60,873 nt of DNA from RGIG7213 sp045545665. Lineage in GTDB: Bacteria > Bacillota > Clostridia > Oscillospirales > CAG-272. The stretch is from the NCBI GenBank assembly GCA_045545665.1, contig JAZQBL010000008.1:1-60873 (forward strand). Direction: 5' to 3'. Shown here piece by piece: positions 31,672 through 40,420 of this stretch (the stretch's first letter is position 1; every line of letters starts with the position of its first letter). The notes under the pieces are model-generated. The model saw only the letters and a program-made list of their open reading frames with translations, was not told the DNA's origin and ran no database searches. The translations under genes and the position numbers were made by a program.

Positions 31672-32391
31672 TTAAATTCTCCCCGATATACGCAAAGCAT
31701 CTTCAAGCTCTATCTTACCTTCGTAAAGAGCCTTTCCGAGTATTGCGCCGTACATATCCATTTCGGCAAGCGCCTTCACGTCATCACACGTTGTAATGCC
31801 GCCTGAGGCTACCACGTCTATATTATAATCCTTTTTCAGTCTTTTGTAAAGGGGTAAATTTGTTCCCGAAAGAAGACCGTCTTTTGATATATCGGTACAT
31901 ATGACCGTTTTACATCCCATATTGCAGAGCTTTTCCATAAACTCAAAGCAATCGACGCCCGAATCCTCAAGCCAGCCGTTTACGGCTATGTTGTTGCCTT
32001 TTATGTCAACGCCGACGGCGATCTTATCGCCGTACTCGTTTATCATATTTTTAAGAAACTCGGTATTTTTAACGGCGACCGTACCGAGAATGACACGCAT
32101 AACGCCTGCATCCACGTACTTTTTGATCGTCTTTTCATCACGTATTCCGCCGCCTATCTGCACCTTCATACCCGAATTTTTAACGACGTTTTCAATAACG
32201 GGAAAGTTTTTCATTTCTCCGTCCTTTGCGCCGTCAAGGTCGACCATATGGAGATATTCGGCACCTGCGGCTCTGAACTGCATCGCTTTTTCAAGTGCGT
32301 CGGCTGAATAGACCTTCATCTGTCCGTAATCGCCTTTTGTGAGGCGTACGACTTTTCCGTCCTTTATATCTGTTGCGGGAAAAATTATCAT
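31672..32391 (-). CDS. hisA: ProFAR isomerase
   Basis: 239 aa. FPATDIKDGKVVRLTKGDYG holds the first catalytic Asp, IAVGVDIKGNNIAV the second. GGGIRDEKTIKKYVDAGV is the phosphate site. Fourth-step isomerase of the pathway. GGAG lies upstream of ATG, 1 base after hisH. Confidence 0.97.
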   Translation of the reverse strand: MIIFPATDIKDGKVVRLTKGDYGQMKVYSADALEKAMQFRAAGAEYLHMVDLDGAKDGEMKNFPVIENVVKNSGMKVQIGGGIRDEKTIKKYVDAGVMRVILGTVAVKNTEFLKNMINEYGDKIAVGVDIKGNNIAVNGWLEDSGVDCFEFMEKLCNMGCKTVICTDISKDGLLSGTNLPLYKRLKKDYNIDVVASGGITTCDDVKALAEMDMYGAILGKALYEGKIELEDALRISGRI

Positions 32392-32392
32392 A

Positions 32393-33007
32393 TTATTTCA
32401 ACTCCGTAAACGCTTTAAGTATTTCAAGTCCGTATTTACCGCTTTTTTCGGGGTGGTACTGCGTTCCCATAACACGTCCGCATTTTGCCGATGCCGTGAC
32501 CTCATCACCGTATTCGCAGTACGCTGTAACGTACTCGGGAGATGTTTTTGCATAATACGAATGAACGAAATAAACGTGTGCGCCGTCCGGGGTGTACTTG
32601 TAAAGATCATCCTTGCCGCCCGTTATTTTAAGCGCATTCCAGCCTATCTGCGGTATTTTAAGCTCATCGGGAACATACCCTTTAAGCGGTACGACCTCAC
32701 CGGGGATAAGTCCGAGGCCCTCGTGTACACCGAACTCGTAGCTTCTTTCAAACAGCATCTGCATACCGAGGCATATGCCCATTATGTATTTGCCGTTTTT
32801 TGCTTCTTCTTTCAAAAGTGTGTCAAGTCCCGTTTCTTTCAGTTTTTTTGCCGCATCTTCAAATGCACCGACTCCGGGAAGGATTATTCTCGGTGAACTT
32901 TTTATAATTTCGGGATCGCTTGTGACAACACACTCGGCGCCGATATAAGCCAAAGAACTTTTAAGCGAGAAAAGGTTGCCGACACCGTAATCAATAATAG
33001 CAGTCAT
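32393..33007 (-). CDS. hisH: Imidazole glycerol phosphate synthase, glutamine amidotransferase subunit
   Basis: 204 aa from ATG at 33007, whose A is also the last base of the hisB stop codon; AAAGGAG sits 7 bases upstream. The nucleophile is in MGICLGMQMLFE (Cys near 82), and the His-Glu pair in TQYHPEKSG near residue 190. It supplies ammonia to HisF. Confidence 0.97.
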   Translation of the reverse strand: MTAIIDYGVGNLFSLKSSLAYIGAECVVTSDPEIIKSSPRIILPGVGAFEDAAKKLKETGLDTLLKEEAKNGKYIMGICLGMQMLFERSYEFGVHEGLGLIPGEVVPLKGYVPDELKIPQIGWNALKITGGKDDLYKYTPDGAHVYFVHSYYAKTSPEYVTAYCEYGDEVTASAKCGRVMGTQYHPEKSGKYGLEILKAFTELK

Positions 33008-33594
33008 CAAAGCACTCCTTTTGTTGAAGGGATCTCGTTTTCGTATCTTTCATCAACGCTGCAGGCACTGCGCATAACTCTCGCAAACGCTTTGAAAACT
33101 CCCTCTATTATGTGGTGTGAATTTGCACCGTCAAGCTTTTTAATATGGAGCGTTATGCCCGAAGAACGGACAAAGGCTTCAAAAAACTCACGTGACAGCT
33201 CGCAATCAAACGTTCCTATCTTTTCGGTAGGTGTCGGTACGTCGTAGGAAAGGTGCGCTCTGCCGCTTATATCGACAGCGCACATAATGAGTGCTTCATC
33301 CATCGGGAGAATTATATCGGCGTATCTTTTTATACCTCTTTTTTCACCGAGAGCCTTTGAAAAGGCATCGCCCAAGGCAATTCCGATATCCTCACAGCTG
33401 TGGTGGGCATCCACCCACGTATCGCCGCGGCATTTCAGATTGACGTTGAATTTGCCGTGTGATGCAAAAAGGCACATCATATGATCGAAAAATCCGACAC
33501 CCGTGTCAACGGATGATTTTCCCTGACCGTCTATTTCGAGTTTAAGAGCTATATCGGTTTCGTTTGTTTTTCTGTTTATTTCGGCGTTTCTCAT
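33007..33594 (-). CDS. hisB: Imidazoleglycerol-phosphate dehydratase
   Basis: 195 aa, the single-domain form without a phosphatase half. Metal-binding histidines in AHHSCEDIGIALGD and SHHIIEGVFKAFAR; TGVGFFDHMMCLFASHGKFN in the first half. Because no phosphatase domain is fused and none is encoded nearby, histidinol-phosphate hydrolysis must come from elsewhere. Overlaps hisC by 4 nt. Confidence 0.97.
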   Translation of the reverse strand: MRNAEINRKTNETDIALKLEIDGQGKSSVDTGVGFFDHMMCLFASHGKFNVNLKCRGDTWVDAHHSCEDIGIALGDAFSKALGEKRGIKRYADIILPMDEALIMCAVDISGRAHLSYDVPTPTEKIGTFDCELSREFFEAFVRSSGITLHIKKLDGANSHHIIEGVFKAFARVMRSACSVDERYENEIPSTKGVL

Positions 33595-34658
33595 ATACGA
33601 CCTCTTTTTGAAAGTATTTCTTTCGTTTTTTCTACAAGCGTTTTGATCTCTTCTTCTGTTCCTATTGATATTCTTACAAAGTCGGATATTTTTTCTTTTG
33701 TGAAGTGGCGTACAAGTATTCCGTTTTCTTTCAGTTCTTTGTAAAGCTCTTCTCCCGAAATACCGCTGTGCTTTGCAAATATGAAGTTTGCACGTGAATC
33801 GGTTACGAAAAATCCGAGCTTTCTGTATTTTTCCGTAAGATATTCCCTTGTTTTGATTATCTTACGTGCATTTTCCATATAGTAGCCGTTATCCTCCATA
33901 CACGCCGCACCGCACGCCTGTGTCATACGGTTGACGTTGTACGGGTTTGTGGAATATTTAATTTTTTCAAGATCTTCTATCACCGCTTTATCGGCAAAGC
34001 AAAATCCGAGTCTGCCTCCTGCAAGACTCCTCGACTTCGAAAAAGTCATACATACGACAAGGTTCTTGTATTTTTTTATAAGCTCCGTGCAGGATTCAGC
34101 ACCGAAATCAACGTACGCTTCGTCTATCAAAACAAGATTATCGGGGTTTGACGAAAGTATCTCTTCGATCTGTTTTTTTGAAAGCGCAATACCTGTCGGT
34201 GCATTGGGATTTGCTATGACGATGTTTTTGTTTATCCCTTTGTAATCTTCGAAATCCACGGAAAGATCATCCTTCAAAGGGATGACCGTACTTACGGAAT
34301 TGAAAAGCTGTGCATAAACGGGGTAAAAGCCGTAGCTTATTTCCGGATACGCAACCTCCCTTTCCGAGCAAAAAGCCATAAAGAAAAATTCAAGTATCTC
34401 GTCCGATCCGTTTGATACGAACACGTTTTCGTATTCAACACCGTACGTTTCGGCAATTTTCGTTTTGAGGACCTTTGCTGTAGGGTCGCTGTAAAGATTA
34501 AGCTTTTCAGATTCCCGTCTTGCCGCCTCCGTTGTCTTTGCAGACGGCGGATACGGCGATTCGTTTGTATTTAGTTTTATGTATTTTTTATCCTGCGGCT
34601 GCTCGCCCGGTGTATAAGCATCAAGCGGAATATATTTTTCACATAAAAAGCGTGACAT
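33591..34658 (-). CDS. hisC: Histidinol-phosphate aminotransferase
   Basis: 355 aa. PLP-binding lysine in TFSKSRSLAGGRLGF near residue 208; VFVSNGSDEILEF and ANPNAPTGIALSK are cofactor and substrate contacts. Class I/II-fold aminotransferase converting imidazole acetol phosphate to histidinol phosphate with glutamate. Directly abuts hisD; AAAAGGATG upstream of ATG. Confidence 0.95.
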   Translation of the reverse strand: MSRFLCEKYIPLDAYTPGEQPQDKKYIKLNTNESPYPPSAKTTEAARRESEKLNLYSDPTAKVLKTKIAETYGVEYENVFVSNGSDEILEFFFMAFCSEREVAYPEISYGFYPVYAQLFNSVSTVIPLKDDLSVDFEDYKGINKNIVIANPNAPTGIALSKKQIEEILSSNPDNLVLIDEAYVDFGAESCTELIKKYKNLVVCMTFSKSRSLAGGRLGFCFADKAVIEDLEKIKYSTNPYNVNRMTQACGAACMEDNGYYMENARKIIKTREYLTEKYRKLGFFVTDSRANFIFAKHSGISGEELYKELKENGILVRHFTKEKISDFVRISIGTEEEIKTLVEKTKEILSKRGRI

Positions 34659-35933
34659 TTATTTTTCCATCCTTTTCGTAACTGCCCGTGCGTGTGCTGA
34701 AAGTCCTTCTTTTTCCGCAAAGTATGCAATACCGTCTGCGTCTCTTTTCAGCGCATCGTCCGAATAGTAGATAAACTGTGTTGTTTTCACGAAATCATCG
34801 ACAGAAAGCGGAGAGGAAAATCTTGCCGTACCGCTTGTGGGAAGCGTATGATTCGTGCCTGCGTAATAATCACCCACGGATTCGGGTGTATTTCTGCCTA
34901 AAAATACCGAACCTGCATTTTTTACAAGTCCAAGTATATCAAAGGGCTTGTCAACACAAAGCTCAAGATGCTCGGGAGCTATGAGATTTGATATTTCAAT
35001 TGCTTTTTCAATGCTTTCCGTGATTATTATTCTTCCGTGGTCATCAATGGAAGCACGTGCTATCTCACGTCTGGGAAGCTCGTCTATCTGCTTTTCAAGC
35101 TCTTTTTGTACCTCGTATGCAAGTGCTTCGCTGTCCGTTATAAGAATACTTGCCGCAAGCTTGTCATGTTCTGCCTGCGAAAGCATATCGGCTGCAACAA
35201 GCTCGGGATCCGACTTTCCGTCAGCGATAACGAGTATCTCCGAAGGTCCTGCAATCATATCTATATCAACGATTCCTCTTACCTTCGCTTTTGCACGTGC
35301 AACGAAAATATTGCCGGGGCCTACTATCTTATCGACGTTCGGAACACTTTCCGTACCGTAAGCCATAGCGGCTACTGCCTGTGCGCCGCCCATTTTAAAT
35401 ATTCTGTCAACGCCCGCAACGCTTGCCGCCACGAGTATCTCGGCAGGTATCTTTCCGTCCGCTTTCGGAGGCGTTGCCATTATTATCTCCGAAACACCTG
35501 CAAGCTTTGCGGGAATGCAGTTCATAAGAACGGTTGAAGGATAGCTTGCCGTACCTCCCGGAACGTAAAGTCCCACACGTGAAAGAGGAATGACACGCTG
35601 ACCTAAAACGACGCCTTCTCTGTCGTTTGTAACGAAATCTCCTCTTACCTGGCGTTTATGGAAATTACATATGTTTTCTGCCGCTTCTTTGATCACGGAT
35701 ACAAATTTTTCATCGGCAAGCGACATAGCCTCAAGCATTTCGGCGTCGCTCACCTCGACCTTGTCGATATCCGCCTTATCAAATTTCTTTGTATATTCAA
35801 GAAGTGCTTTATCGCCGTTTTCTCTTACGTTGGCAAGCACCTCGTCAACTGCACCGTCTACGTTTGCGGGAGTTTCTACTCTGCAAAGGATCTCTTCCTT
35901 TGTTATGTTTTTGGAATTTAATATTCTGATCAT
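34659..35933 (-). CDS. hisD: Histidinol dehydrogenase
   Basis: 424 aa. KIVGPGNIFVARAKAKVRGI near residue 197 is the diagnostic signature; FLGRNTPESVGDYYAGTNHT near 343 and IAPEHLELCVDKP supply zinc and catalytic residues. Two-step NAD-dependent oxidation of histidinol to histidine. Overlaps hisG by 4 nt; ribosome binding site is weak (GAGA), consistent with translational coupling. Confidence 0.97.
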   Translation of the reverse strand: MIRILNSKNITKEEILCRVETPANVDGAVDEVLANVRENGDKALLEYTKKFDKADIDKVEVSDAEMLEAMSLADEKFVSVIKEAAENICNFHKRQVRGDFVTNDREGVVLGQRVIPLSRVGLYVPGGTASYPSTVLMNCIPAKLAGVSEIIMATPPKADGKIPAEILVAASVAGVDRIFKMGGAQAVAAMAYGTESVPNVDKIVGPGNIFVARAKAKVRGIVDIDMIAGPSEILVIADGKSDPELVAADMLSQAEHDKLAASILITDSEALAYEVQKELEKQIDELPRREIARASIDDHGRIIITESIEKAIEISNLIAPEHLELCVDKPFDILGLVKNAGSVFLGRNTPESVGDYYAGTNHTLPTSGTARFSSPLSVDDFVKTTQFIYYSDDALKRDADGIAYFAEKEGLSAHARAVTKRMEK

Positions 35934-36562
35934 TTTCTCAATTCTCTCAATTTTTCAAGTATTGATTCGATTTTGTCGTTTTTGAATTTGTAGCTTGCTT
36001 TGTTTGCTATAAATCTTGCCGATATATCAACTATATCTTCGTAAGGTCTTAAGCCGTTTTCGTAAAGTGTTTTACCCGTTTCAACTATATCGACTATAAC
36101 GTCCGACAAATTAAGAATGGGTGCAAGCTCTATTGAACCGTTGAGCTTTATTATCTCTATCTCACGGCTTTTCGAAGCATAGTACGTTCTTGCGATATTC
36201 GGGAATTTCGTTGCAACACGAAGAGTTCTTGCTCTGTCGTCGTAAAAATCATCCTTCGCGGCAACTGCCATACGGCATTTTCCCATTCCCATATCAAAAA
36301 GCTCGTATATATCGGGTTCATATTCAAGCAATATGTCACGTCCGACAACACCTATATCAGCCGCACCGTGCTCAACGTACACGGAAACGTCCGTGGGTTT
36401 TACCCAGAAATATTTTACGTTTGCTTCTTTGTTTTCAAATATGAGTTTTCTGTTGTTTTTGTCTTTTATTCCCTCACAGCCGTAGCCGAGAGATTCAAAT
36501 ATATCGTATACGCCTTCGCCGAGTCTGCCCTTCGGAAGCGCAATGTTAAGCGTATTATTCAC
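35930..36562 (-). CDS. hisG: ATP phosphoribosyltransferase, short form catalytic subunit
   Basis: 210 aa from GTG at 36562, preferred over the ATG at 36571 because GGAGG is immediately adjacent to that ATG but at 9-base spacing from the GTG; the protein then begins NNTLNIALPKGRLGEGVYDI. Short-form HisG lacks the C-terminal regulatory domain and needs HisZ, which is encoded directly upstream and overlaps. VVGRDILLEYEPD and ELAPILNLSDVIVDIVETGK are the conserved core. First committed step, feedback-inhibited through HisZ. Confidence 0.94.
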   Translation of the reverse strand: MNNTLNIALPKGRLGEGVYDIFESLGYGCEGIKDKNNRKLIFENKEANVKYFWVKPTDVSVYVEHGAADIGVVGRDILLEYEPDIYELFDMGMGKCRMAVAAKDDFYDDRARTLRVATKFPNIARTYYASKSREIEIIKLNGSIELAPILNLSDVIVDIVETGKTLYENGLRPYEDIVDISARFIANKASYKFKNDKIESILEKLRELRK

Positions 36563-37646
36563 AGCACACATCCTCCAAACTTACGGTTTTTTTGCATCTG
36601 ATCTTTCCTAGCGTCTTCTGTGCTCTGACGGATGAGCCATCCTTTTTCAAAGCACGTACCGCTTTATAAACATCTTGTGCTTTATCATCATCTCCGTAAA
36701 GGAGCAGTATGTCAGCATCGTATTTTATATCGTCCTTGATGTGTTTTTCAATTTCGCCTATATACACGGCAAAGCCTATTGCCTCTGCCTTTTTGCCGAG
36801 CTTTTCCATAAGTTTATCGTATCTTCCGCCGGAAAGCACGACCTTAGGCACACCGTTTATATATCCTGTGAAAATAATTCCGTTATAATATCCGTCGTCG
36901 TTGATGTTTGAAAAATCAAGGCGCAAATGCTCATCACCGAGGATCTTGCGTATATCCTCAAGCTGAGCTATTGCAGACGTCATTTTTTCATTTACCGCAA
37001 ATTCGTCCGCTTTCTTTATCGTGCTTACGTAATCACCGCTGAGCGTTGCAAGACCCTTGATGAGCTTTGCGGAAGCTCCCGGGAGATTATATTCCTCACA
37101 TACTCTCTGAAGCTCGTGCGGTGCTTTTTTATTTATTGCCGTGATAAGTGCTTTTTTTACTTCGTCACTCAAAGCAAGCGCTTCAAAGAGTCCCGAAATA
37201 AATCCCATATGCGATATTTCTATCATGTAGTTTTTATCGTAGCAGGCAAGGCTGTCGGCAGCAAGGGACAAGACCTCACACATAGAATAAAGATCACACT
37301 GACCGATAAGTTCAAGACCGATCTGTGTTATTTCCGTATATTCCTTCGTTTCACGTGACATACGGTAGACGTTTTCATTGTAATAGACCTTCGTCTGTTC
37401 TCCGCTTGTATAATTTTTGGCAATGGACAGAGTGACGTCGGGCTTCAAAGCAAGAAGCTTTCCGCCTATATCCGAAAATGTGATTATTCTGTCCGAATTC
37501 AAAAAGCTTTTGTTATCGGAATAAAGTGAATATTCCTCAAACTTTCTCATTTTATATTTTTCGTAACCTGCGCCTTCGTAAAGCGATGAGAGCTTATATA
37601 AAGCCTCCTCGGATTTACGGAGCGTTCTCTTGTAGCAATTTTCCAT
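36555..37646 (-). CDS. hisZ: ATP phosphoribosyltransferase regulatory subunit
   Basis: 363 aa. Histidyl-tRNA synthetase-like catalytic fold without the anticodon domain: LKPDVTLSIAKNY (motif 2-like), KVYYNENVYRM and VVLSGGRYDKLMEKLG (His-tRNA synthetase motif 3-like). Pairs with short HisG to form the regulated enzyme. It leads the operon, with AAAGGT 10 bases before ATG and the operator-bearing promoter at 37676-37714. Confidence 0.93.
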   Translation of the reverse strand: MENCYKRTLRKSEEALYKLSSLYEGAGYEKYKMRKFEEYSLYSDNKSFLNSDRIITFSDIGGKLLALKPDVTLSIAKNYTSGEQTKVYYNENVYRMSRETKEYTEITQIGLELIGQCDLYSMCEVLSLAADSLACYDKNYMIEISHMGFISGLFEALALSDEVKKALITAINKKAPHELQRVCEEYNLPGASAKLIKGLATLSGDYVSTIKKADEFAVNEKMTSAIAQLEDIRKILGDEHLRLDFSNINDDGYYNGIIFTGYINGVPKVVLSGGRYDKLMEKLGKKAEAIGFAVYIGEIEKHIKDDIKYDADILLLYGDDDKAQDVYKAVRALKKDGSSVRAQKTLGKIRCKKTVSLEDVCCE

Positions 37647-37675
37647 TTATGCAAAACCTTTCGATATGATACGAT

Positions 37676-37705
37676 ACAATAACACACATACGTCACTTTA
37701 GTCAA
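37676..37705 (-). promoter_or_regulatory. Promoter of the histidine operon
   Basis: Minus strand TTGACT (37700-37705), 18 bases, TATTGT (37676-37681). The start codon follows within about 30 bases of the -10, so there is no room for a T-box or attenuator leader. Confidence 0.65.
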
Positions 37706-37714
37706 GTAAAGTGA
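37693..37714. promoter_or_regulatory. Palindromic operator over the his -35 element
   Basis: TCACTTTA-GTCAAG-TAAAGTGA, perfect 8-bp arms with a 6-base spacer, centred on the -35. Likely a repressor site controlling the his-dap operon; the regulator is not in this window. Confidence 0.7.
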
Positions 37715-37745
37715 TGAAGTGTTTACATTTATTTAACATTTTCTG

Positions 37746-39137
37746 TTATCTTTTCTTTATTTTCAAGATCACCGCAAGAACGGTAAGTGCCGCCAAAACA
37801 CCGAAAAGCGAAAAGCAGATCACTTCGCTTCTTATACGCTGTTTTCTTTCCTCGTCACTTTCCGTGAAATATTCCGTTTCACTTTCAGTCACCTGTTCTG
37901 AAATACCGTCAGTCAGTACGTCCGTTTCTGCAAGCGTTTCTTCTGCTGAGACCTCTGTTTGACTTTCTGTTATTTCCTGTGTTTCGGGTGGCGTTTCATC
38001 TTCAAAAACTACGTTTTCAAAGAAGTCTTTACCTGTTACGTCGTTACCGACGGTCGTTCTGTAAAGGCCGAAAAACCTGCAGCTGCATCTGCCGTTGCGG
38101 ATAACGGCAAGCTCATATTTATGCTGTGAGACGTGGCATTTGAAGCCTTCCTTTGCCATTTCAAATCCGGTCTTTCCGTCAAACCGTGTAAGCGGTGTAT
38201 CCCAGTCCATACGTATCTGATTTTCTTCATAGTTGTGAAGATACGTTTTCGGCACGTCCCACGCGCCGTATTTTTTATAAGATTCCGGGTAGCTTTCGGG
38301 ATCCATTGATATTTCAACAGCCTCGGTGATAAGATGCGCCGACAGCATATGTGCGCCGTGGCCGTATTCGCCGAGAAGATCGTGTCCCAAAAGGACGTAC
38401 GGCTTGAAGCGTCTTATAAGCTCAACTATATAACCCCGCATTTCATCTGTGTCGAATATCTCCTTTGCCGATTCAAGCGAGAAGGTGGGCAAATCGGGAA
38501 TATCGGATATGACGGGATAGGCTGTTATGCCGACTGTCCAAAGACCGTTTAAAAGCTCGTGTGTCCTTACGGGCTCTTTCCAATGGTTCGTTATATATGC
38601 GACCTGGACACGCATTCCAAGCTCACCGCCGTAATAAGGCATCGTACCGCCGAAATACAGATGATCGTCGTCGGAATGGGTAGGAAGCATTAAAAGATCG
38701 GCTCTTTCGTACGGGGGATCCCATATCTGAACGTCCTTTGGAATATCACCTTCCGAAAAGATGCGCACGTCGCACAGAGTTTTACCCGACGGTACGTTTA
38801 CCGTTATACTGTCACACGGTGAGTTAAGTTTGATAAACTCGTGGATAAAATCGTTTTGTCCGTGCGTAAACGCTATATCTTCCTCTGAAAGATACCATTT
38901 TCCCGGAGGGTTGTCCCATATGACGTAGACGTAAGATATTTCACCTTCGGAAGAGTGTATTTTCACACTGCCGCAGTCATCAAATTTGATTTTAGTTTTA
39001 AAATTATTATCGGTGAGTTTTTCACTCTTTCCTTCGCTTACCGTTATTTCAGCCGTAAGCTCGGCACACGAGGCGGACAAAGTGAAGAATGCGCACGCCA
39101 ATATTCCAAAAAACAAAACAGCTAACAGCTTTTTCAT
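37746..39137 (-). CDS. Secreted, membrane-anchored PIG-L-type deacetylase
   Basis: 463 aa. Signal peptide 1-24 (LLAVLFFGILACAFFTLSAS). A beta-rich N-terminal domain (~25-140) precedes a PIG-L/LmbE metal-dependent deacetylase domain: LLMLPTHSDDDHLYFGG near 148 (variant of the usual HPDDE), RFKPYVLLGHDLLGEYGHGA with the GHGAH metal histidines near 255. A Glu/Thr-rich linker (~385-430) leads to a C-terminal membrane helix (FSLFGVLAALTVLAVIL) ending KIKKR. Probably removes N-acetyl groups from an extracellular glycan. GGAG precedes ATG at 39137. Confidence 0.82.
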   Translation of the reverse strand: MKKLLAVLFFGILACAFFTLSASCAELTAEITVSEGKSEKLTDNNFKTKIKFDDCGSVKIHSSEGEISYVYVIWDNPPGKWYLSEEDIAFTHGQNDFIHEFIKLNSPCDSITVNVPSGKTLCDVRIFSEGDIPKDVQIWDPPYERADLLMLPTHSDDDHLYFGGTMPYYGGELGMRVQVAYITNHWKEPVRTHELLNGLWTVGITAYPVISDIPDLPTFSLESAKEIFDTDEMRGYIVELIRRFKPYVLLGHDLLGEYGHGAHMLSAHLITEAVEISMDPESYPESYKKYGAWDVPKTYLHNYEENQIRMDWDTPLTRFDGKTGFEMAKEGFKCHVSQHKYELAVIRNGRCSCRFFGLYRTTVGNDVTGKDFFENVVFEDETPPETQEITESQTEVSAEETLAETDVLTDGISEQVTESETEYFTESDEERKQRIRSEVICFSLFGVLAALTVLAVILKIKKR

Positions 39138-39238
39138 ACGTTTTTCTCCAAAAATTCTTCTGAATATTCTATCACATTAATTATTAATATTTCTACTGCA
39201 TATAAAGAATATTATTATTTAAATAAAATTTAACAACA

Positions 39239-39262
39239 AAAGCCTCCCGAATGAGAGGCTTT
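39239..39262 (-). terminator. Terminator after the CorA gene
   Basis: AAAGCCTC...GAGGCTTT hairpin (8-bp arms), followed on the minus strand by TTG and T-rich sequence, 11 bases past the CorA stop. Confidence 0.75.
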
Positions 39263-39272
39263 AAAATCGTTT

Positions 39273-40208
39273 TTATAACATTTTTTTCTTTACGAGTATT
39301 ATTGCCGCAATAGCGGTTATGGCGCACGAAACGGCGACAGGAAGCCAAAAATTACCTGCAAGAGGTATAATTGACGAGCCTATATTCATACCGTAAAAAC
39401 CGCTTATCATCGTAGGTATTGCAAGCAATATCGTTACGGACGTAAGCTTTTTCATCGTTACGTTAAGGTTGTTTGATATTACCGAGGAAAACGTTTCGAT
39501 AGTTCCCGAAAGGACAGAGGCAAACGTGTCCGCCATTTCTTTTGCCTGGCGGAATTCGATAACAACGTCTTCAAAAAGCTCGGCGTCTTCCGAATAAAGC
39601 TTCAGTATTCTGCCGCGTTCGATTTTTGAAAGCGTCATTTCGATGTTTTTAAGAGCCGTCGTTATATAAACGAGCGACTTTTGCAGATCGAGGAGCTGGA
39701 CAAGTTCTTTGTTTGTCGTTGCCTGATACAGCTTTTTTTCTATGAAATCGGTTATTTTGTCTATCTGTCGGAGATATTGCAGATATCTGCCCGCCGTCTG
39801 CATCATTATTTGCAGATAAAACCGTGTTTTCAGCGACGGATCGACGTTTTTGACAAATCCGCAGGCGAAATCGTGCAAGACCGTATTATCGGAAAGACAA
39901 ACAGTTATAAAGTAATTTTTCGTAAAGATCATACCGACGGGAAGTGTAAGGTACGTTACGACGTTCTTTTCGTTTTTAGTTGCCGTCGGTGTATCGGAGA
40001 CAATGAGAGTCGTTCCGTCGTCAAGCTCGATACGCGCTCTTTCTTCTTCGTCGAGTGCCGCTTTCAGAACATCGGATTCTATCCCCGATGACTCTGAAAT
40101 ACTAAGTATTTCTGAGGGGGTCGGATCGACTGCATATATCCAGCAACCGGGAGTAATAGTATCAATAACGGAAAAAACACCGTCAGATACTGCATAATAT
40201 TTTACCAT
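39273..40208 (-). CDS. CorA-family divalent metal transporter
   Basis: 311 aa from ATG at 40208 (GAGG at 8-base spacing); a longer frame beginning further upstream runs into the inverted-repeat element and lacks a ribosome binding site. Cytoplasmic alpha/beta domain, long helices, then two C-terminal membrane helices: VTILLAIPTMISGFYGMNIG with the GMN selectivity motif near 287, then NFWLPVAVSCAITAIAAIIL. Ends KKKML. Transports Mg2+ or Co2+/Ni2+. Confidence 0.92.
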   Translation of the reverse strand: MVKYYAVSDGVFSVIDTITPGCWIYAVDPTPSEILSISESSGIESDVLKAALDEEERARIELDDGTTLIVSDTPTATKNEKNVVTYLTLPVGMIFTKNYFITVCLSDNTVLHDFACGFVKNVDPSLKTRFYLQIMMQTAGRYLQYLRQIDKITDFIEKKLYQATTNKELVQLLDLQKSLVYITTALKNIEMTLSKIERGRILKLYSEDAELFEDVVIEFRQAKEMADTFASVLSGTIETFSSVISNNLNVTMKKLTSVTILLAIPTMISGFYGMNIGSSIIPLAGNFWLPVAVSCAITAIAAIILVKKKML

Positions 40209-40239
40209 AATAAAAACCTCACTTTCAAATGAATATTTA

Positions 40240-40363
40240 TTATGTATAAAATGCAAAACCGTTCGGTGCTATAAAAGTGCGCGACAACATACCCTTTAGA
40301 AAAGGGTCGTTACAATATGACGCAAGCAAGGCAAGCGAGACGGTTTTGAATTTTTACACATAA
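40240..40363. mobile_element. MITE-like element with ~26-bp imperfect terminal inverted repeats
   Basis: TTATGTATAAAATGCAAAAC (from 40240) and the complement of 40337-40363 (TTATGTGTAAAAATTCAAAA) match with few differences. An internal hairpin ACCCTTT/AAAGGGT occupies 40291-40307. A third CAAACCGTCTC arm at about 40378-40389 can also pair with the right repeat. No clear target duplication. It lies between ftsZ and corA and could act in ftsZ termination. Confidence 0.5.
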
Positions 40364-40420
40364 TCGACTGTCAGATAACAAACCGTCTCACCTTCCCTGT
40401 TAATTATTCTTTATTTGAAA

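Noticed and set aside
37647..37745. T-box or histidine attenuator
   Set aside because: Only about 30 nt separate the -10 and the hisZ start; no T-box specifier stem or terminator is present.
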